A stretch of DNA of 64,000 bases from positions 186,001 through 250,000 of the forward strand of contig JAZKJV010008264.1 in NCBI GenBank assembly GCA_037367405.1, written 5' to 3'. Every line of letters begins with the position of its first letter. Positions within the stretch are counted from its first letter, which is position 1. The stretch comes from Ottelia alismoides (Eukaryota > Streptophyta > Magnoliopsida > Alismatales > Hydrocharitaceae). A model generated the notes under the pieces. The model made no database searches, was not told where the DNA came from, and saw only the letters and a list, made by a program, of their open reading frames with translations. Of the stretch, positions 1-12,130 are shown in pieces. Both the position numbers and the translations under genes were made by a program.

Positions 1-1160
1 AACTATGATGGGAACATTTAGAGTAGAGGATCCTAGACCAATTTGACCCCTCCTATAGACCTTCAGAGGAGGAGGCAGACATACACCCGTTTTTATAATA
101 AGAGTCAGAGTGATTTGAGGACCTTGATTCTCTGCGCAAACATTAGACTCCATACACAACATATTTATAGAGCACACATGCCACAATTTTATGATACTAT
201 GACCACTGAGGATGTTGAGTTGTCGGTGTACTAGTTGTCCAAGGTGTTGTGGATGATACATGCGTCGGTGGAGCTGTAGGTGACATTGAAGAGTAATCAC
301 TGACTGGATTTGCAGAGTAGTGGTGGAATGCTACCAAGGAGCACCTGATTGAACCCATCGCTTGGGAGGTTTTCTTTGATGAGCTCCGCACATAGTTCTA
401 CCCGGACCATTGGATATAGGATCAGAGGAGAGAGTTTGTCGAGCTGACTTAAGGGTCCTTGATAACCCAAGAGTACTTTATCCATTATATGGAGTTGTCT
501 CATCATTTCCCTGCTACTACAACTTGTCCACAGGATAGCTTGCAAAAATTTAATCCGAGGGATGCACGAGGAGGTTCGGGATAGACTCCACTTTAGACAT
601 CACCACCATCAAAGAGATGATGATGAAGGTAACTAGCTAGGAGGTGACTCAAAGATGACAACTTGCATGACAGACTTAGTCCCGGATACTAACTACATTA
701 CAGTAGGACAACGCGTCAAGATTCATTTCGTACTTGTAGAGATCATAGCTTCCACCCATTTGTAGAGGCATCAATATCTAGTGGTCCCACTTCATCTCAC
801 ACCTTCAGATAGGCTTTGGCTAGCCATGATACATCATCACTTTGACCTTTGTACACCCATAGAGCCACAAACTATGAGAAAACAGTATGGTCTCTATAGA
901 ATCGCTCTCACAACGAGTTTGTTTCCATTGCCATAAGCCTGGCCACATCCTAGCACATTGTCTTGTACATGCTAGTGATTAAGGTACACCTCTGTAGAGA
1001 GTGAGAGAGGCCCAATCAATCATATACACAAGGATCATGTTTTTCACCGTAGAGGCAGAGTTTTCCAGTGCCCTCCACTACAGCAGACTTATAGTGCAGT
1101 TGGACCGTGTCCTTCACCGGTACAACGAGGGCATATGAATGCCATTATTCAGGAGCATGC
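1..1160 (+). pseudogene. Decayed Ty3/gypsy gag (gag-only element, copy 1)
   Basis: Retrotransposon Gag, the capsid/nucleocapsid precursor, with its 5' part outside the window. The DNA aligns along its length with the gag at 61.4-62.5 kb: both share the run TCCTATAGACCTTCAG and the region encoding the W-x-F-x(5)-F-x(3)-Y-P core. Stops and frameshifts break the frame everywhere. One part is still perfect: positions 920-961 encode a CCHC zinc knuckle (C-x2-C-x4-H-x4-C, with KPGH before the last Cys), the RNA-binding motif of nucleocapsid. No protease, reverse transcriptase or integrase follows; the sequence goes straight into a spacer and an LTR. Assignment to Ty3 gag is firm; the Del/Tekay-like lineage is inferred from the LTR start and primer site of copy 2. 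Confidence 0.8.
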
Positions 1161-1726
1161 CTATGCCTCAGGTTTAGTTTTCAGAAGTGTTATTTCTATA
1201 TATATACTTTCGTTTCACTCTTCTTTTAGTTTAGATGTCACATACTTGACTTATGCGTATCACTAAGTACCCACACTAGGCAAGCCCACAAGTATTGAAT
1301 TTTCTTACTACCTCATGGGCCTAGAGGCTAGTATTCATGATAATACATATTGTATATGATGTGCCATATCATTAGATAATTTATACCCACATTCTCTTTA
1401 TTTGATTAAATTAAATGGCTTTTACATCATTATGGTTAAGACCTTGCGATGGGAGAATACTCCACTAATTAAAATACCTAGGCATCGCATATCGAAGAGT
1501 CTAAGTGAGAATCAAATACCAACATTTAGGATAAATATCCCCACTTATTTCTGGATATAAAAGTATGAAACCCTTGTTTTGTCATGTTTGAGATTTTTAC
1601 GGGTTTCGTCCTTCTCTTTGAGATTCTTATGGGATTGTTCCAATTTCACGGGAAACCTAAATATGAGACTGGGTAGGAGAACACATCAAGCCTCAAGGAC
1701 GAGACTTCCTTTGATATTTTAATAAT
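1161..1726 (+). mobile_element. Non-coding gag-to-LTR spacer with polypurine-like tract, copy 1
   Basis: This stretch lies where pol would be in an autonomous Ty3 element, but has no coding potential. Its last 150 bases resemble the spacer at 62.70-62.84 kb: both carry two TTTGAGATT motifs about 30 bases apart, then ACATCAAG, a GGAC/GGGAC-plus-ACTTC block and TTTGATATTTT just before the LTR. The two copies therefore share the same pol-less architecture. Confidence 0.7.
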
Positions 1727-2884
1727 TGTGAGATATAGAGACAATACATGCATTAAAATACCAAATATGATATAGGTATCGGATGTCTATAGAAATACGG
1801 TCTCGATACGGCTCAAGATACGAAATTCGATCCGACTCTTATACGCTTTCATTCACTTTTAAATTTCAGACCTGATATGTTATCCAAATTTAGAAAATGA
1901 GTATTCTATTTGTAGTACTCATTGAGATCTTTCCAACAGTACCAAGAACATCAAAATCCAACATCGGACGAGGGAGATATGGTCATTTTATGACCAGAAT
2001 TCGGTAAACGGATCCAAACTCAAACCAGATCTGAATCCATACCTATTTAGCCAAAATTGTATTTAAAAGCAAGTGGGTTCTTGGTATGGTTGACCCAGCC
2101 CCATTGTCCAAGCTTGAGTTCACCAAAGCATCGCCCTAGCATCATCACGATGCCATCGAAGGTCGTAGGAGTTACCGATCATGAATCCAAATGCATCCAC
2201 ACAAAGAGCTCGTTGTGGGACACATATTTCTCAAATTTACAAGGTACGGATCTCCGCTCCTTGTTGTTATTTTTCGCATTTTATTTCCAATGGATTGGAC
2301 TTTGACTTCCTTGTTGGATCGCGTCGGATTTGTCTTGTCTTGCCTATGCAGGCTGCGGTATGCATGATGGACGCCCGATGTCACATTTGTTTTATTTTTA
2401 TTGAATAAATGCTACTTTGTTTGCATTTATTTTTGAAATTTCTTCCCCACTTGCTGGGGTGAGAGGCTGATTCGATCTAGGGGATTATATTTAATTGTTT
2501 GTGACCTTTTCGATCATTCTATGCATGCAGGGATTTGGCTTGATGTTGCTTGGTTTATGTTGGATTGAGAACATCTTGATTTACAATTTGTGGGTTGACC
2601 TTCTAGCAAATAAAACTAGAGAAGTAGTAGCTATCTTTTTCTTTTATCCTAGTAGTTGTACAGGTTTTGAGAGACATGATGTGTATGTACATGTGGCTAT
2701 AGTTGTATGGTAATGTATTAATTTTTGTGGACATTGTATATGAATGGAAATCAAATGAAAAAATTAGTGATTGTTATTCCATCTTACTACTCTCCTGCAT
2801 GTATTATACATCTTGGTATTTCGAATGTAGGATTGTATGTTGTGGATGTGTATTACTGAGTATCTGGACCCTGGGGACGTTACA
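1727..2884 (+). repeat. 3' LTR of gag-only Ty3 element, copy 1 (1158 bp)
   Basis: It starts TGTGAG directly after the spacer and ends CCTGGGGACGTTACA. The U3 part (about 1920-2030) matches the LTRs at 57958 and 62838 (CCAACATCGGACGAGG, then GGTCATTTTATGACC). The U5 end (about 2660-2884) matches 60880-61133 (GAGAGACATGATG, then CTTGGTATTTCGAATGTAG, then CCCTGGGG). This copy lacks the roughly 2-kb host-derived block seen in the 57958-61133 LTR. The start is placed at the first TG after the spacer. Confidence 0.75.
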
Positions 2885-3254
2885 TCTGTAAACCCTATGG
2901 GGAGTTCGATGTCACCAAGATCCACCCATCCTAAGTAGATCTAAGGGTTCAAGTAGCAGACGAAGGATCAAAAACCCAAAATTGGGTGGAGGTGGAACTT
3001 TGTACATGTGAAGATGGCATGATCTTGGGAGGGCGCTATGGCTCGAATGGGTATATCTACAAGGGATCCAAGTACTTGGTATGGAGGCACATGATGCGGA
3101 CATTTTCGAAAAGGCATCACAATACCTCAAGCAACGGATCATGGGGAAGAATTCCAAGAAGAGGGGGCATGTGTGATCTGACACTAGCAGTGGAGGAGGA
3201 AGGACAGTTGACCCTTCAACAATCTTTAGCTTCCGGTTGGTCCACGTAGACCAA
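2885..3254. other. Gap: no recognisable feature
   Basis: Mixed-composition sequence downstream of the LTR. Short ORFs exist on both strands but none shows a family motif I recognise. It could be an old host or element fragment. Confidence 0.4.
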
Positions 3255-3748
3255 CCAGAAAAAAGTAGGGTAAAAATCCTTTTACTAAATGAAAAGAAAT
3301 AATAAATGAATTTACTAATTCAAAGTTAAAACATAAAAATACTTGTTATTTTATGTAGTATTTTATGGGTATTTTTATTTATTTTTGCAATATTATTTAA
3401 TAGGTGTTAATTTTTACATGTATATACACGTATAATTACCTATATTATAAGTATTTTATTTTTATTTTGTATTTTGTGTTTTATTATTGTATATACATAT
3501 TTTATATATTTATAATATATTTAAGTAAATATTTACATATTTTTATTTTATTTTTCATGATTTCATTTATCTACTCAAATAAATAAATATATGTATATTA
3601 TATGTATAATATACTATATATTTTAATACCTTATTTTAATGTATTTTCATGTTTTATTTTATGTTTATATTTTGAATATATTTTACATAATATTTACAAT
3701 CATATAAACATATAAGGAAAGTAAAAATATAAATTATAAATAAATTGA

Positions 3749-3779
<31 letters not shown>

Positions 3780-4430
3780 ATGAGACAACGGGACCCAGAA
3801 AGCCAACTTTTACATCTTAACACTATTTTTATATAAATCACTCTCATTATATAGATAATTTACTTTTATGAATAATAAAGGTGAGTTGGTGTTTTGAGCT
3901 TGTATGGAGGAGCTATTGATCTGCGAAGTTTTATTTGAGGTTTTTTTCCTTTATGTGTCCCAATCATAATGGGCATTATTTTAGCGTAATTATTTTTTTC
4001 TATGTACTTTTATGTACAAGTTTCATGTTAAGGGTTTTATTATTTGAGTTGTCTATAATGTAAAATAAAATAGGATAAAAATAATATTTATTAATGAATA
4101 AAATTAGGTTTTATGTGTAATTTTGTACATTTGATTGGCTCTATCTCCTTCTACTTTATTTCTGGTCGACCAAGTCAATATTGACTTCGTCTTAGGGTTT
4201 AAGGTCATTCAGTATCTTTGATACTTTTCTTTTTCTTTTCTTTCCTTTATTCTTTTATTTTGTAATTCAATACATGTATTTATATATTATTTACAAGCAA
4301 AATAATGAGTGTTATTTTATACAATTTAATGATATTTACATGCATTTAACTAGATATTTAAGACCAAAATGAAAGAATAAAGGTATTGAAATGGAGATTC
4401 AATAGCTAGTATCAAATCCACTCAATTTAC
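3255..4430 (+). repeat. AT-rich interspersed repeat, copy A
   Basis: Very AT-rich block with a (TA)n run at about 3750-3775. The right half matches the reverse complement of 55070-55300: a GGTCGACCAAGTCAATATTGA-like stretch, then CAGTATCTTTGATACTT, a TTTTCTTTTC run, ATACATGTATTTA and AAAATGAAAGAATAAAGGT. The left half matches 55640-56150 more loosely. I see no ORF and no clear terminal repeats, so the class is unknown; boundaries are approximate. Confidence 0.6.
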
Positions 4431-7050
4431 CTTCAATTCATTTCCATTTTGCTTTAGTTTCCTTCGGGTAGACAAGCTAACCTGCAGGTCCTCATTGAAT
4501 GGAATTTCTCTCCATCTCTTACCATCCAATTTCGCTCCGACAAGATCTCATCGTTGGGAGACTTTAGGTCGTGATACTTCACCACTGAGGCCTCTGTGGT
4601 CTTCACTAGACATCGTGCATCCTTCATTGACCTCCAAGTTGAGCTAAGGAGCTAGGAGGAGCACACCATAGCACACTGGGAGCCCAGGCTTTGCCACCAC
4701 GAGCAGAGAAGACCAACTCGATGAGTAACAATAGTTTGATTAGATCCTTAGATATAATCTAATGTTTCCGATCCAAACCCGAAGTGCCACCCAAGCCACG
4801 GTTTCAAGCCTTAGATTCGGAGTGCACGAACCAAAGCCAAAGCAATGCAGCACACCACGTTGATCCGAGCCTGGCGCGCATGCCCGAACCTACATAGCAC
4901 ACATCCTACACATGAGTTGTAGGATATTTACATATCAGACCCGTTGAGTTTTCCAAATTTCATTCTAATCCATCTATCACGCCCCTACTGCACGTGCAAG
5001 TGGGATTTTTACAGGAACACCCCATTAGTTTCCTTTATTTGCAAGATAAGCCTCTCGTCTTTATAACTTTTATGTATTTAACCCTAGCGGTTTATTTATT
5101 TGCACTTGTACCCATGTTTGGACTTGTTTGTGAGACTTTTTATAGTTTTAATTACCCTTTCTTTGCAAAAAGTCTCATGTATTCAAACCTTAATATTTTG
5201 AGATTTATAAATCCATTTTCTATAAAATTGGTCTCATTTTAAAGCCAACAAAAATCTCTTTGATTTTATGTGTGTGGTTTACGAAGTCAATTGTCAGAAA
5301 GAGTACTAAAATTAGAGAAAATGTATTTATTTTATTGATTAATTCAATTCAATTATTCACCTTTAAGTATAATCATTAATATGTGTGCACCATTATTTCA
5401 CTTACTAATTATAATTTTACTAGCCTCACTTGTGATTGATCATTTGATTATTTATATATTATCATGATTTATTTGGAATTGAATTGCATTGGCTTAAAAT
5501 CCCTTAAACTTGTTAAATTAGGGTTTAACCAGGAGCTTTCTTTGAATAACACGCAAGATGTGTGTTTTGTAGATGCATTGTCTTCTTGTATTCATTCTCA
5601 TTATTTTGACATATTAAGACATTCACATTTAAAAATCAAATAAAAAGATCATGTGTAGTTGTTTGGCGTTGTCTTGAACTAGATTCCATTAATTGATTAC
5701 TTAATTAAATATTCAACACCAAGGTTAAATCAATTAATTGCTTGTGTACTTGTGATCGACCTTGGACTTATCCAAGATAATTAAATTAGAATGAGTCCTC
5801 TTCATAGGGAGCCTTATAACTTGGTTCTGATAAGTTCTTGATTGGTTGTAATACAACGAGATTGAATTAAGATAGCATATTAGCTTATAATCGTGGACAT
5901 TGATCTGAATATGATTCAGATGCAATTAAGAGATTTGATATTTGGTCTGACTTAATCAGACATCTCTGAGAGATCTACCAAATCTGAGTATGAGATTAGA
6001 TCTTAGTATCCAAGTCATTATACATGGAATATACCATCGCCATATGTTTATCTCCAAGTATCCGCAGAGAAGGACCATTGTTCCTAAAAGAGTTCAAGGA
6101 TAATTACATTAATTGACAATATCTAAGAATTTGATAATTGATGGTTAAATGAGATTTAATTATCATTAATAATTTGTATATGATTAACATTATTTGGAAA
6201 TATGATGAGAGGCATTTAAGATAATTAAATTGAATTTAATTATCATAAGATTAACATGGATAGAATTGTCCATACTAATCATAAATAGTGTGAATGTAAT
6301 TCAAAATATCATAGAAATACTTAATTGTAAATAGGATTTAAATTTTATAAATTAATGTGAATTGGATTTACATTATATGATTAAATGTAAATGTGATTTA
6401 TATTTAATATTATGTGGATGAATATAATTCATAATAATTAATGACATAATTGAAATTATCACAAAATAATTTGAAATTATTTGATGAAAATTCAAGCAAT
6501 AAAATTATTGCACATGTAGAAGATTTGGTGTACATTAAGATCTCACCAATTAGGAATGGAGTGGAGAGCACTCTCCTCCATGTTAGGAGTGGACATCCAT
6601 GGTGTACACACCATGGTGGCTGTCCAACTCCTATATCTAAAGGAGGCTCTCTCTTTCCTATTCCTACTACATGTTAATTGATTTCAATTCAATTAAATTT
6701 GTTGAAAAATATCTTTAATTTATTTTTTTTAAAAATTAATTATTATTTTTACAAATTATTGCAACAAATTCTTGACCATTGATTCAATTAGGACTACATT
6801 AGGAGTGCTTCCTAAGCATCCAATTTTGTATAAATAATGGCTAATCCTAAACCTTCTCTCTACACAACTAAGTTGAAGCAAAAGTTGCAACAACTCCCTT
6901 TCTCTCTACATGTCATCTCTCTCTCAATCCTTGATTGTTGTCGATACTAGGGTTTGTTGGGAGCGCCGCCATCATTGCAATGCCATTGTTTTGCTGGACT
7001 GACTGCTCATGGATCTCGGCCTTCTTTAGCACCTCGTACTTGCAAAGGAG
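4431..7050. other. Gap: AT-rich sequence with LTR-like traces, no gene
   Basis: No coding frame I can support. At 5740-5775 a stretch reads TGTGTACTTGTGATCGACC followed by TTGGACTTATCCA, close to the reverse complement of 7800-7835; plant Ty3 (Athila/Tat) LTRs often end with such a stretch. At 6829-6838 TGTATAAATAATGG resembles a plant TATA box inside an LTR. These are probably diverged LTR fragments. Confidence 0.4.
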
Positions 7051-7385
7051 ATATCAGATTTTGTGAGACAAAATAAGGAGGTTCGACACTCAAATCGTCG
7101 ACTCGGATTGTGGGAAGAAAATGTTTCATCCATGCATCCATAAGTGCTCATTCATCGGGTCGGACTTAAGATAGGAGGATTCTTCATTAAGAGACTCGTG
7201 GATACACGATTACATTCCAAGAGGGAACCTTAATACTTGTGTATTATCTTGATGAAACGACATGGGATTCATTCCCATGTCATGTGGTTTTATCAAATAA
7301 TAATAATTTATGATGCCCCTTTGACTCGTATGACTAGTCGACTTAGATCACATACAATGTGATCTTCACGCTTCAGTATTGAGTG
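7051..7385 (+). repeat. Diverged repeat pair, copy 1
   Basis: Shares an ordered series of blocks with 10840-11150: GTGGGAAG, AAGTGCT, the palindromic CATGGGATTCATTCCCATG (degenerate at 11035-11060), TGTGGTTTTATCAAA/TGTGATTTCATCAAA, TATGACTAGTCGAC and ACAATG(T/C)GATCT. The class is unknown; an old LTR end or untranslated region is possible. Confidence 0.55.
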
Positions 7386-7659
7386 AGGCACAAACCCTCG
7401 CCTTCAATATTCTCAAAAAGGTACTCCAAGAGCCTCACCTCCACATAGCCTCGGTCTTCCTCAATTCCTCATACCCTATCCACAAATCAATGTGGTTAAA
7501 TATAAACTGAGAGAGATATCAATACACTAACGACAATTAAAAATAAAATACACAAACGTCAACAAAACAAAGTAACAAAAAATGTGACTTGACTTCAATA
7601 TCACTAAAATCACATGAAACAAATATATAAATCGAGTTAAATGACCTAAATACGTTGTG

Positions 7660-8470
7660 CCCCCAACAATGGTGCCATATGATGAATAGCTAAATCGCTA
7701 CTCTAAATAGGTTGAGTTGTAGTACGAGCGATCAACAAATCATTCGAAATCACGCTTAGTGTATCTCGATGAAAAGAGTGTGGCATAAATTTATACATGG
7801 ATAAGTCCAGGGTCGAACACAAGGACACGAGCAATTATGATATCTAAGTTAGGGTCTAAATATCCATGTTATGAATTCTAGTGTGATCTAGGTCAACATG
7901 AAGAATGTATGCATGCTATTTTTTATCTTTTTATATGAAATATATAATGCTAGAAATTGTAATACTAAACAATTCATATAATCACATAACACGCTAGAAG
8001 ACTCCGGAATTAGACCCTAAGCATAAAAATAAATTAATTTCAACTTGGACAAAAAATAATACTCAATTAAATGCTCCAATTTTATTATTTCATTCAATGC
8101 AATTAACTAATGAGGCACCTACTTCACTTGGCATTAATTTAGCAATTAATCGGGATATTAATTACATAGAATCAATTAACAAGTCACCTAATTAAAATCT
8201 AAGTGCAATAAGAATTCCAAGCATGATTCGTTTTAGAAAATGAAGTTAGAGTTAATTTATTGCATGCAATTTAAGGATCAAGATTCACTACAACTCTTTG
8301 ATTAATTAATGAATATATATTGATCAATACAGAAAAAGAATTCCATTAGAAAGATAATGCACAAAGCAATAAACGAAGACCAATTTCATTAAAATAGGAC
8401 TTGATATTGGAAAATATTTAATGAAACAATCCACATGCCCCATTCTATAAAACACAATTAAGAATAAATA
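7660..8470 (-). mobile_element. Ty3/gypsy (Athila/Tat-type) primer site and LTR remnant
   Basis: On the minus strand, 7677-7660 reads TGGCACCATTGTTGGGGG, a degenerate form of the TGGCGCCGTTGCCGGGGA primer-binding site of plant Athila/Tat elements. Just upstream on that strand is ATTCATCATA, a plausible LTR end, and further back GTGTCCTTGTGTTCGACC with CTGGACTTATCCA, typical of the 3' part of these LTRs. The element would read leftward from 7660, but no gag or pol is visible there. The LTR's outer edge is not found. Confidence 0.55.
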
Positions 8471-10839
8471 CAACATCACAAACAGGTCCAAAATAGACTA
8501 AAATAAAAATATATGAAGGTAGAGGGGCTTATCTGTCGAAGTCCAGATCCACGAGGTAGAAACGTGATAATGAAGCTCAATAGAACTGGTCTACAAATAA
8601 CCCAAGTGGCACGTGCTCCAAGTGTGCGTAGAGGCTCGGTTGAAGTCTCAAGGGAACTAGGCAGATCGGCCCATGTGATGTGTTGCAGTGCTTCGGGATG
8701 CGACTCGATCCCACTGAAGCAGCTGAGGTAGCTAATGAGGCTCAAGCTTGATTTGAGACATTATATCAACTCCCAGATGTTAATGAGGATCTTGTGGAGG
8801 ATGTCTTTCACTCATGTTGATTGTTCGATCGAAGAGATTGACAGTACCTGTGGAACTTGAAGCAGGATGCTCCTCCATTGAAGGTGGCGTATTGGCGGTG
8901 CTCTGATGAGGGCATGGATGCTCCTCAAGCATGATCTGAAATCGATGAAGGTCGAGGAAGATAGATATAGCACTATCAAAGTGGGTCGAGGGTTGGAGAA
9001 GGCTTCACGATGGGTGAGGCGGTTAGTCATTGTGGTTCGTTGGAGGTGGAGAGAGAGATCGGAGATACTGTGGAGTCTCCAACCAATGCGGTCTTTGAGT
9101 ACTTGCAGGAGTTAGAGAAAATAACCTAAGTGAAGGGGAGTGATTTTGGGAGGCGATTTGATGCAAAATGAAGGGATGTGGAGTGTAGCATAGGTGGAGG
9201 CCTAATTGGGTTCTTGACTTATGCAAAGTGAAGAAAGAGTCGAGGTGGGGAGGATTCTAGAGAAGGAGAGATGAACGGATATATGTATGAAGATGGGGTG
9301 TATGTTACGCAGATGTAGGAGTCATCAATTTGGAATGACGGTATATGAGAGCGTATAGAAAAATATGAGAAAATAAGAACATGGAGAACTGGGAGATTAC
9401 CTAGAGATGAAGATGAAGAACAGGAGGTGGAATTAGAGGCCTGGGATTGAAGCTTTGGAGTTTCAGGTCATCGCTTGATATGTCAACGAGGCTTGGATCT
9501 CGAGAAGCACCTGGAATGTGGGTTGTGACATGACCAAGGCAGTCGTGGACCTCATCGTAAAAGACCTAGGTCTTCACTATACTTTGTTCTTTCTCACTAT
9601 CATCGGAAAGAGGAAGAAGCTCATAGGATTCTTGCATAAAGATAGATAGGGATCGCTAACCGCTAACATCTCCCCTCGAGTTTTGTTCAAGGAGCATGTG
9701 GTTGGAGTTAGTGGCTTCAACCGCTGAGAAGTTGTCATGCTGATGTGTTCGACCAAGAAGAGAGGGCTAGCAAGGAAGAGGAGTGGAGCGTCTATACAAT
9801 AACATCGGAGGGAGGAGCAGAGGAAACATGGAAAAAAGGTGGTTTTCAGCGACGTTACATCGATGAAGAGTCGCATCTGAGGAGGTGGAACCACCTAGAG
9901 GTTGACGACAATGAGGCCCATTGGATCAGGTGATCTAAATCTCCAGATTGAGGCGTGAATGGAAGAATGAAATTTGTTTGATCATTTGATCACACCCCAT
10001 ATGGGAGAAGGCGTTAAGGAATGATGATCATTGATCAAGGGATCAAACAGTTCAGATAAGTGGTGGGAATGAATAAAGGACCAGACCACATGACCCAATA
10101 AGAAAATCTCAATAACTAAAAATAAAAATAAATCAAAATAAAATACAAAATGATGTTGAAATAAAAAGTGTTCAACATGAAAGATGTGTATCTTTTCAAG
10201 ATCTATAATTTTATGTAGAACTCAAAATCAAAATACATCTAATATATATAGTAATATTTTCGTAAGTATTTTTATAGATATAAAAGTGTCCATTTTAATT
10301 ATTTTGTATTTTTTGTATTTTTGAAAAGGAGTTAATATGCAATACATTAGCAATACATTATATATAATATAACACTAATTTTTATGGGATTTTAAATATA
10401 TAGGAAATATGGAAAATAAAGAGAACATATAGACATATATATACAACAAATTGAGACTTTATTTATTTATAAGAATTAACATTGATTATATACAAACTTA
10501 TTTTGTTAATTATAACTAATTAATTGTTTAATTAGTTGAATAGGCTAAGATAGAGTTAAATAATCAATATAATGTTGATCAATTTGAGTTTCATCAAAAT
10601 CCCTTACAGCTTACAATAATTATTGAGATGTGGTGTCAAAGGCTGAAACTAGCATGATGCATGTCACTGCGACTACTTTAACAAGATTGAGTATCAGTTG
10701 CATAAGATGCAACATTCGCATTGGATGTGAGCATTGCTTCTAGGATATATGCAACTCTGTAAAAGGACTTGGCACGGGATATCTGTGAGCATTTTTCCTC
10801 TTCTTCGGCGCTTTGTGCTCTTGATGAAGACGTCGAGTT
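8471..10839. other. Gap: no supportable gene
   Basis: Moderate-GC sequence to about 9950, then AT-rich. Several ORFs of 60-105 codons overlap on both strands without family motifs or consistent splice sites. The left part may be the rest of the minus-strand LTR marked by the 7660 primer site. Confidence 0.4.
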
Positions 10840-11150
10840 TCGTGAGATGAAATTAGGAGATTCCATGCTCGTATCGTCGCCTTGGATGGTGGGAAGCATG
10901 CATCTCATCCGTGTACCCAGAAGTGCTTCTTGTCGAATCGAACTCGAGATATGAGACATCTTCTTTTGGAGATTTCGAGACCGCGCTCGCACTTCAAGAG
11001 GTAAATCTTATACTCGTGTGATCATGATGAAACAGAATGGGAATTGTTTCCATGACATGTGATTTCATCAAAAAAATTAAATTCACTTGCACCAAGCACC
11101 ATTGACTAGTATGACTAGTCGACCTTGTTCGGATACAATGCGATCTCCAC
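10840..11150 (+). repeat. Diverged repeat pair, copy 2
   Basis: Same orientation and same order of blocks as 7051-7385; most conserved around TATGACTAGTCGACC at 11110-11125. No ORF of interest. Confidence 0.55.
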
Positions 11151-11289
11151 GCATTCATGATGTGCGAGGAGCAATAATGTAGGAGCTCCGGAGGATCTCC
11201 AAAGTAGTGGGAGAGCATGAGTGATGGAGGGCAATGGGAGATGATGGATAGATGGGAGTTGATGGTGGAGAGATGGTGCAAAAAAACTT

Positions 11290-12051
11290 GGTAATAGAAA
11301 TATTTCTCGTCAATTCAAAAATCGTTGATGAATAGCATAACTAACCGCAAGATTTATGATTGAAACGGTTAAGATAGTCAAAAGAAGCTTGCTAACCGCC
11401 AACATGATATCTAGCCAACCTAGACGGCAATATATGCCATGCTAGTGGTTTACAAAAATTGACAAATACGAGGAAAAATATTTTTGAATACATTAATATT
11501 CCGTGGATAGCCAACGATATTTACTACAAACCAATAGAATCCTATCATTGGTGGTTTGATAAACCACAGTAGTTTCTCCACCCATCGATGTAGAGTACTT
11601 TTTACAGTGCCGATGTTGATGACAACTCCGCAGTTTGACAATCGTCGATGAACACATTCTTTGTTTTTGATGGGTTGAGTTGATTATTTAAAGTTAGGAA
11701 TCATTAATATATGTTGATATGGCTTTTCTCAACGATTGGTAAACACCTAAGTAGTGTCCGCTAAGCGGTTAAGAAATTCAAATTTCTATATCGATAAAGA
11801 TATTCATGTAGGCTTATGTCGTTGGTCAATAATCACAATAATAGTTTTGTCTCGATGGTAGTAGATACATCATGACGGTTGTTATTGACATAATGGATGC
11901 AACAATGGCGAATTACTAAGGTGGGGAAATCATTGACAATGATTACAACTAATGGTTCTTTGTAGAACCATTGAGGATAGCTATCTCTAACGATGATTTT
12001 TTATAAACTGTCGCTGATGAGCCACCCTTAATACTGCTTTTTGTAGTAGTG
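11290..12051 (-). mobile_element. CACTA-like transposon end fragment
   Basis: Read on the minus strand from 12051 this begins CACTACTACAAAAAGCAG, the expected form of a plant CACTA (En/Spm) terminal repeat. Inward come repeated short units such as GCGACAGTTTATAA, ATCGTTAGAGA and variants of ATCGTTGATGA or AACCGC on both strands, like CACTA subterminal repeats. I cannot find the other end, so this is a fragment or a decayed deletion derivative. No transposase is visible. Confidence 0.5.
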
Positions 12052-12130
12052 AATACACCTTTTTCTAATCATAAGTTTATATATTTTGTAGTAGTTGATA
12101 CACCTTTATCTAATCATAAGTTTAAATATA
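12043..12130 (+). repeat. Two-copy tandem duplication, about 45 bp units
   Basis: 12043-12087 and 12088-12130 both contain GTAGTAG, then ATACACCTTT, then TCTAATCATAAGTTTA. The CACTA terminus falls inside the first unit, so the duplication may relate to its insertion or excision. Confidence 0.7.

Noticed and set aside
3750..3778. (TA)n run as an origin or regulatory site
   Set aside because: Simple dinucleotide repeat within an AT-rich dispersed repeat; nothing else supports a function.
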